Assembly (NCBI GenBank): GCA_025363535.1
Contig: JANYDP010000473.1
Span: forward strand, 1-6,999
From: Verrucomicrobiota bacterium
Lineage (GTDB): Bacteria; Verrucomicrobiota; Verrucomicrobiia; Limisphaerales; CAIQOK01
Length of the DNA: 6,999 bases
Direction: 5' to 3'
The translations under genes were made by a program, and so were the position numbers. Under the pieces are notes generated by a model that worked only from the letters and a program-made list of their open reading frames with translations, was not told where the DNA came from and ran no database searches. How positions within the stretch are numbered: position 1 is the stretch's first letter; each line of letters begins with the position of its first letter. Of the stretch, positions 6,517 through 6,999 are shown in pieces.

Positions 6517-6819
6517 ATGGACAAAATATACCGAGATTGTTCCAGCCGACTTGCCATTTGTTTGTTGCTCACGGTGGCACTGGTCTTGCCGGCATTTGGA
6601 GCAATCAGTTTTGAGGGTTTCATCTGGTATGCGAATGATGTCGGTGACTCGAACGTCTGGATTGCTCTGGTTGGTGGAGTTGCTTCGGCTTTGACGCTGA
6701 TTTTGGTATTTCGAGTTTTGCGGCGGGGCGTTTCGTGGCAACAGCTTGCGGGTGCTTTTTTGGTTCCGCTTCCTGCGTTTATGCTGTTCACTGTCGCACG
6801 GATTTGTTTTCACTATTAG
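6517..6819 (+). CDS. Small unrecognised membrane protein in a cassette-like setting
   Basis: A 100-residue protein I cannot assign. Three hydrophobic segments are visible at about 11-32, 46-68 and 75-97, with a charged N-terminus (MDKIYRD) and a basic loop at 66-70 (RVLRR), suggesting a small inner-membrane protein. The ATG lies 9 nt after AGGCGG, which is part of the left 12 bp inverted repeat. The stop (6817-6819) is 22 bp from the right repeat, so the repeats fit tightly around the gene. Base use is richer in TTG, TTT and GTT codons than in the GC-rich genes to the left, consistent with a foreign origin. Small hypothetical membrane proteins with very short leaders are typical of integron gene cassettes, and that is the best contextual reading, but no integrase is in the window. 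A longer minus-strand frame covers the same DNA, but its translation is not membrane-like or otherwise protein-like. Confidence 0.68.
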   Translation: MDKIYRDCSSRLAICLLLTVALVLPAFGAISFEGFIWYANDVGDSNVWIALVGGVASALTLILVFRVLRRGVSWQQLAGAFLVPLPAFMLFTVARICFHY

Positions 6820-6998
6820 AATGAGAGGTTATTGATGAGCCATCCGCCTAACACATCACGAGGCTGTGTGAAAACTTTTTGGTGGCAAGGGGTAAGTGAG
6901 TGTTCATCGGGATTTGTTTGCGCGACGGCTTCTTTTTTCGGGATTACTTCACCGGCCAAGTCTGGAGGGTCGGGTGTGGTCCAGCGGTTATAGGTGCA
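6816..6998 (-). CDS. Possible C-terminal fragment of a minus-strand gene
   Basis: Reading leftwards from the window edge, one frame stays open for 60 codons and stops at 6816-6818. Its translation includes RWTTPDPPDLAGEVIPKKEA and ends in LINNLSF. It would run through the IS-end-like motif and the right inverted repeat and overlap the stop of the small membrane gene, which is unlike a well-placed gene. An alternative minus frame stops earlier, after PTLQTWPVK, and fits better as the tail of a transposase lying inside an element. Kept only as a possibility. Confidence 0.15.
   Translation of the reverse strand, partial: CTYNRWTTPDPPDLAGEVIPKKEAVAQTNPDEHSLTPCHQKVFTQPRDVLGGWLINNLSF
6842..6853 (-). 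repeat. Right copy of 12 bp inverted repeat; attC-core-like
   Basis: ATCCGCCTAACA is the inverse complement of 6498-6509. It contains GCCTAAC (6846-6852), matching the RYYYAAC core that opens an integron attC site. A pairing GTTRRRY end was not found between here and 6999, so a complete attC is not shown. Confidence 0.7.
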
Positions 6999-6999
6999 G
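6860..6999. mobile_element. Possible insertion sequence end (truncated by window edge)
   Basis: GAGGCTGTGTGAAAAC at 6860-6875 resembles terminal inverted repeats that I recall from several transposase-bearing insertion sequences. It begins seven bases after the attC-like motif, as if an element had landed beside or inside it. The remaining ~120 bp shows no complete gene. The other end and the transposase would lie beyond 6999, so this is a suggestion only. Confidence 0.25.

Noticed and set aside
6451..6813. 120-codon minus-strand frame opposite the small membrane gene
   Set aside because: Its Arg/Asn/Lys/Ser-rich translation is featureless, while the plus strand has three hydrophobic helices and a well-spaced ribosome binding site.
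6972..6999. tRNA-like D-arm string (GTGGTCCAGCGGTTA)
   Set aside because: No complementary D-stem can be drawn, and no anticodon or T arm is inside the window.
6846..6999. Complete attC recombination site
   Set aside because: The RYYYAAC end is present, but no matching GTTRRRY end or inner paired boxes are seen before the window edge; GGTTATAGG near 6985 does not complement GCCTAAC.

Overview
The window looks like a piece of a moderately GC-rich Verrucomicrobia chromosome, most likely a Pedosphaera/Limisphaerales-type bacterium. The pointers are a HEAT+TPR protein, a secreted protein with IPT/TIG repeats whose C-terminal module ends in FFRLKQ, a class V aminotransferase of the alanine/serine-glyoxylate type, and an intergenic region full of palindromic and tandem repeats. 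The assignment rests on recalled family resemblance and was not tested by a search.

Layout: (1) 3-950 (+) is the C-terminal part of a HEAT/TPR scaffold protein whose start lies left of the window. (2) Three minus-strand genes follow, read from right to left: a secreted protein with six TIG domains and a DUF11-like domain (5030-2916), an unrecognised four-helix membrane protein (2835-2122), and a PLP-dependent aminotransferase (2047-959). Their gaps (80 and 74 bp) allow co-transcription, but nothing ties them functionally. The aminotransferase converges on the HEAT/TPR gene with an 8 bp gap and no visible terminator. (3) A Nudix hydrolase (5196-5702, +) diverges from the TIG gene. Its last codons and stop lie inside a GAATGAA heptamer array. 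(4) About 800 bp with no convincing gene (5703-6516) holds a 21 bp tandem repeat (about 11 units), a 147 bp nested palindromic element with three internal hairpins, and two smaller hairpin motifs. (5) A small membrane protein (6517-6819, +), less GC-rich than its surroundings, is bracketed by a perfect 12 bp inverted repeat whose inner heptamers match the integron attC core consensus (GTTRRRY / RYYYAAC). Just to its right is a string resembling an insertion sequence end, and the last ~140 bp may be the edge of a mobile element.

The left 5.7 kb is ordinary housekeeping and surface-protein DNA. The right 1.3 kb is accessory, repeat-driven DNA and holds the best leads: the cassette-like small membrane gene, the nested palindrome element and the 21 bp minisatellite. 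I do not see a complete new multi-gene system in this window.
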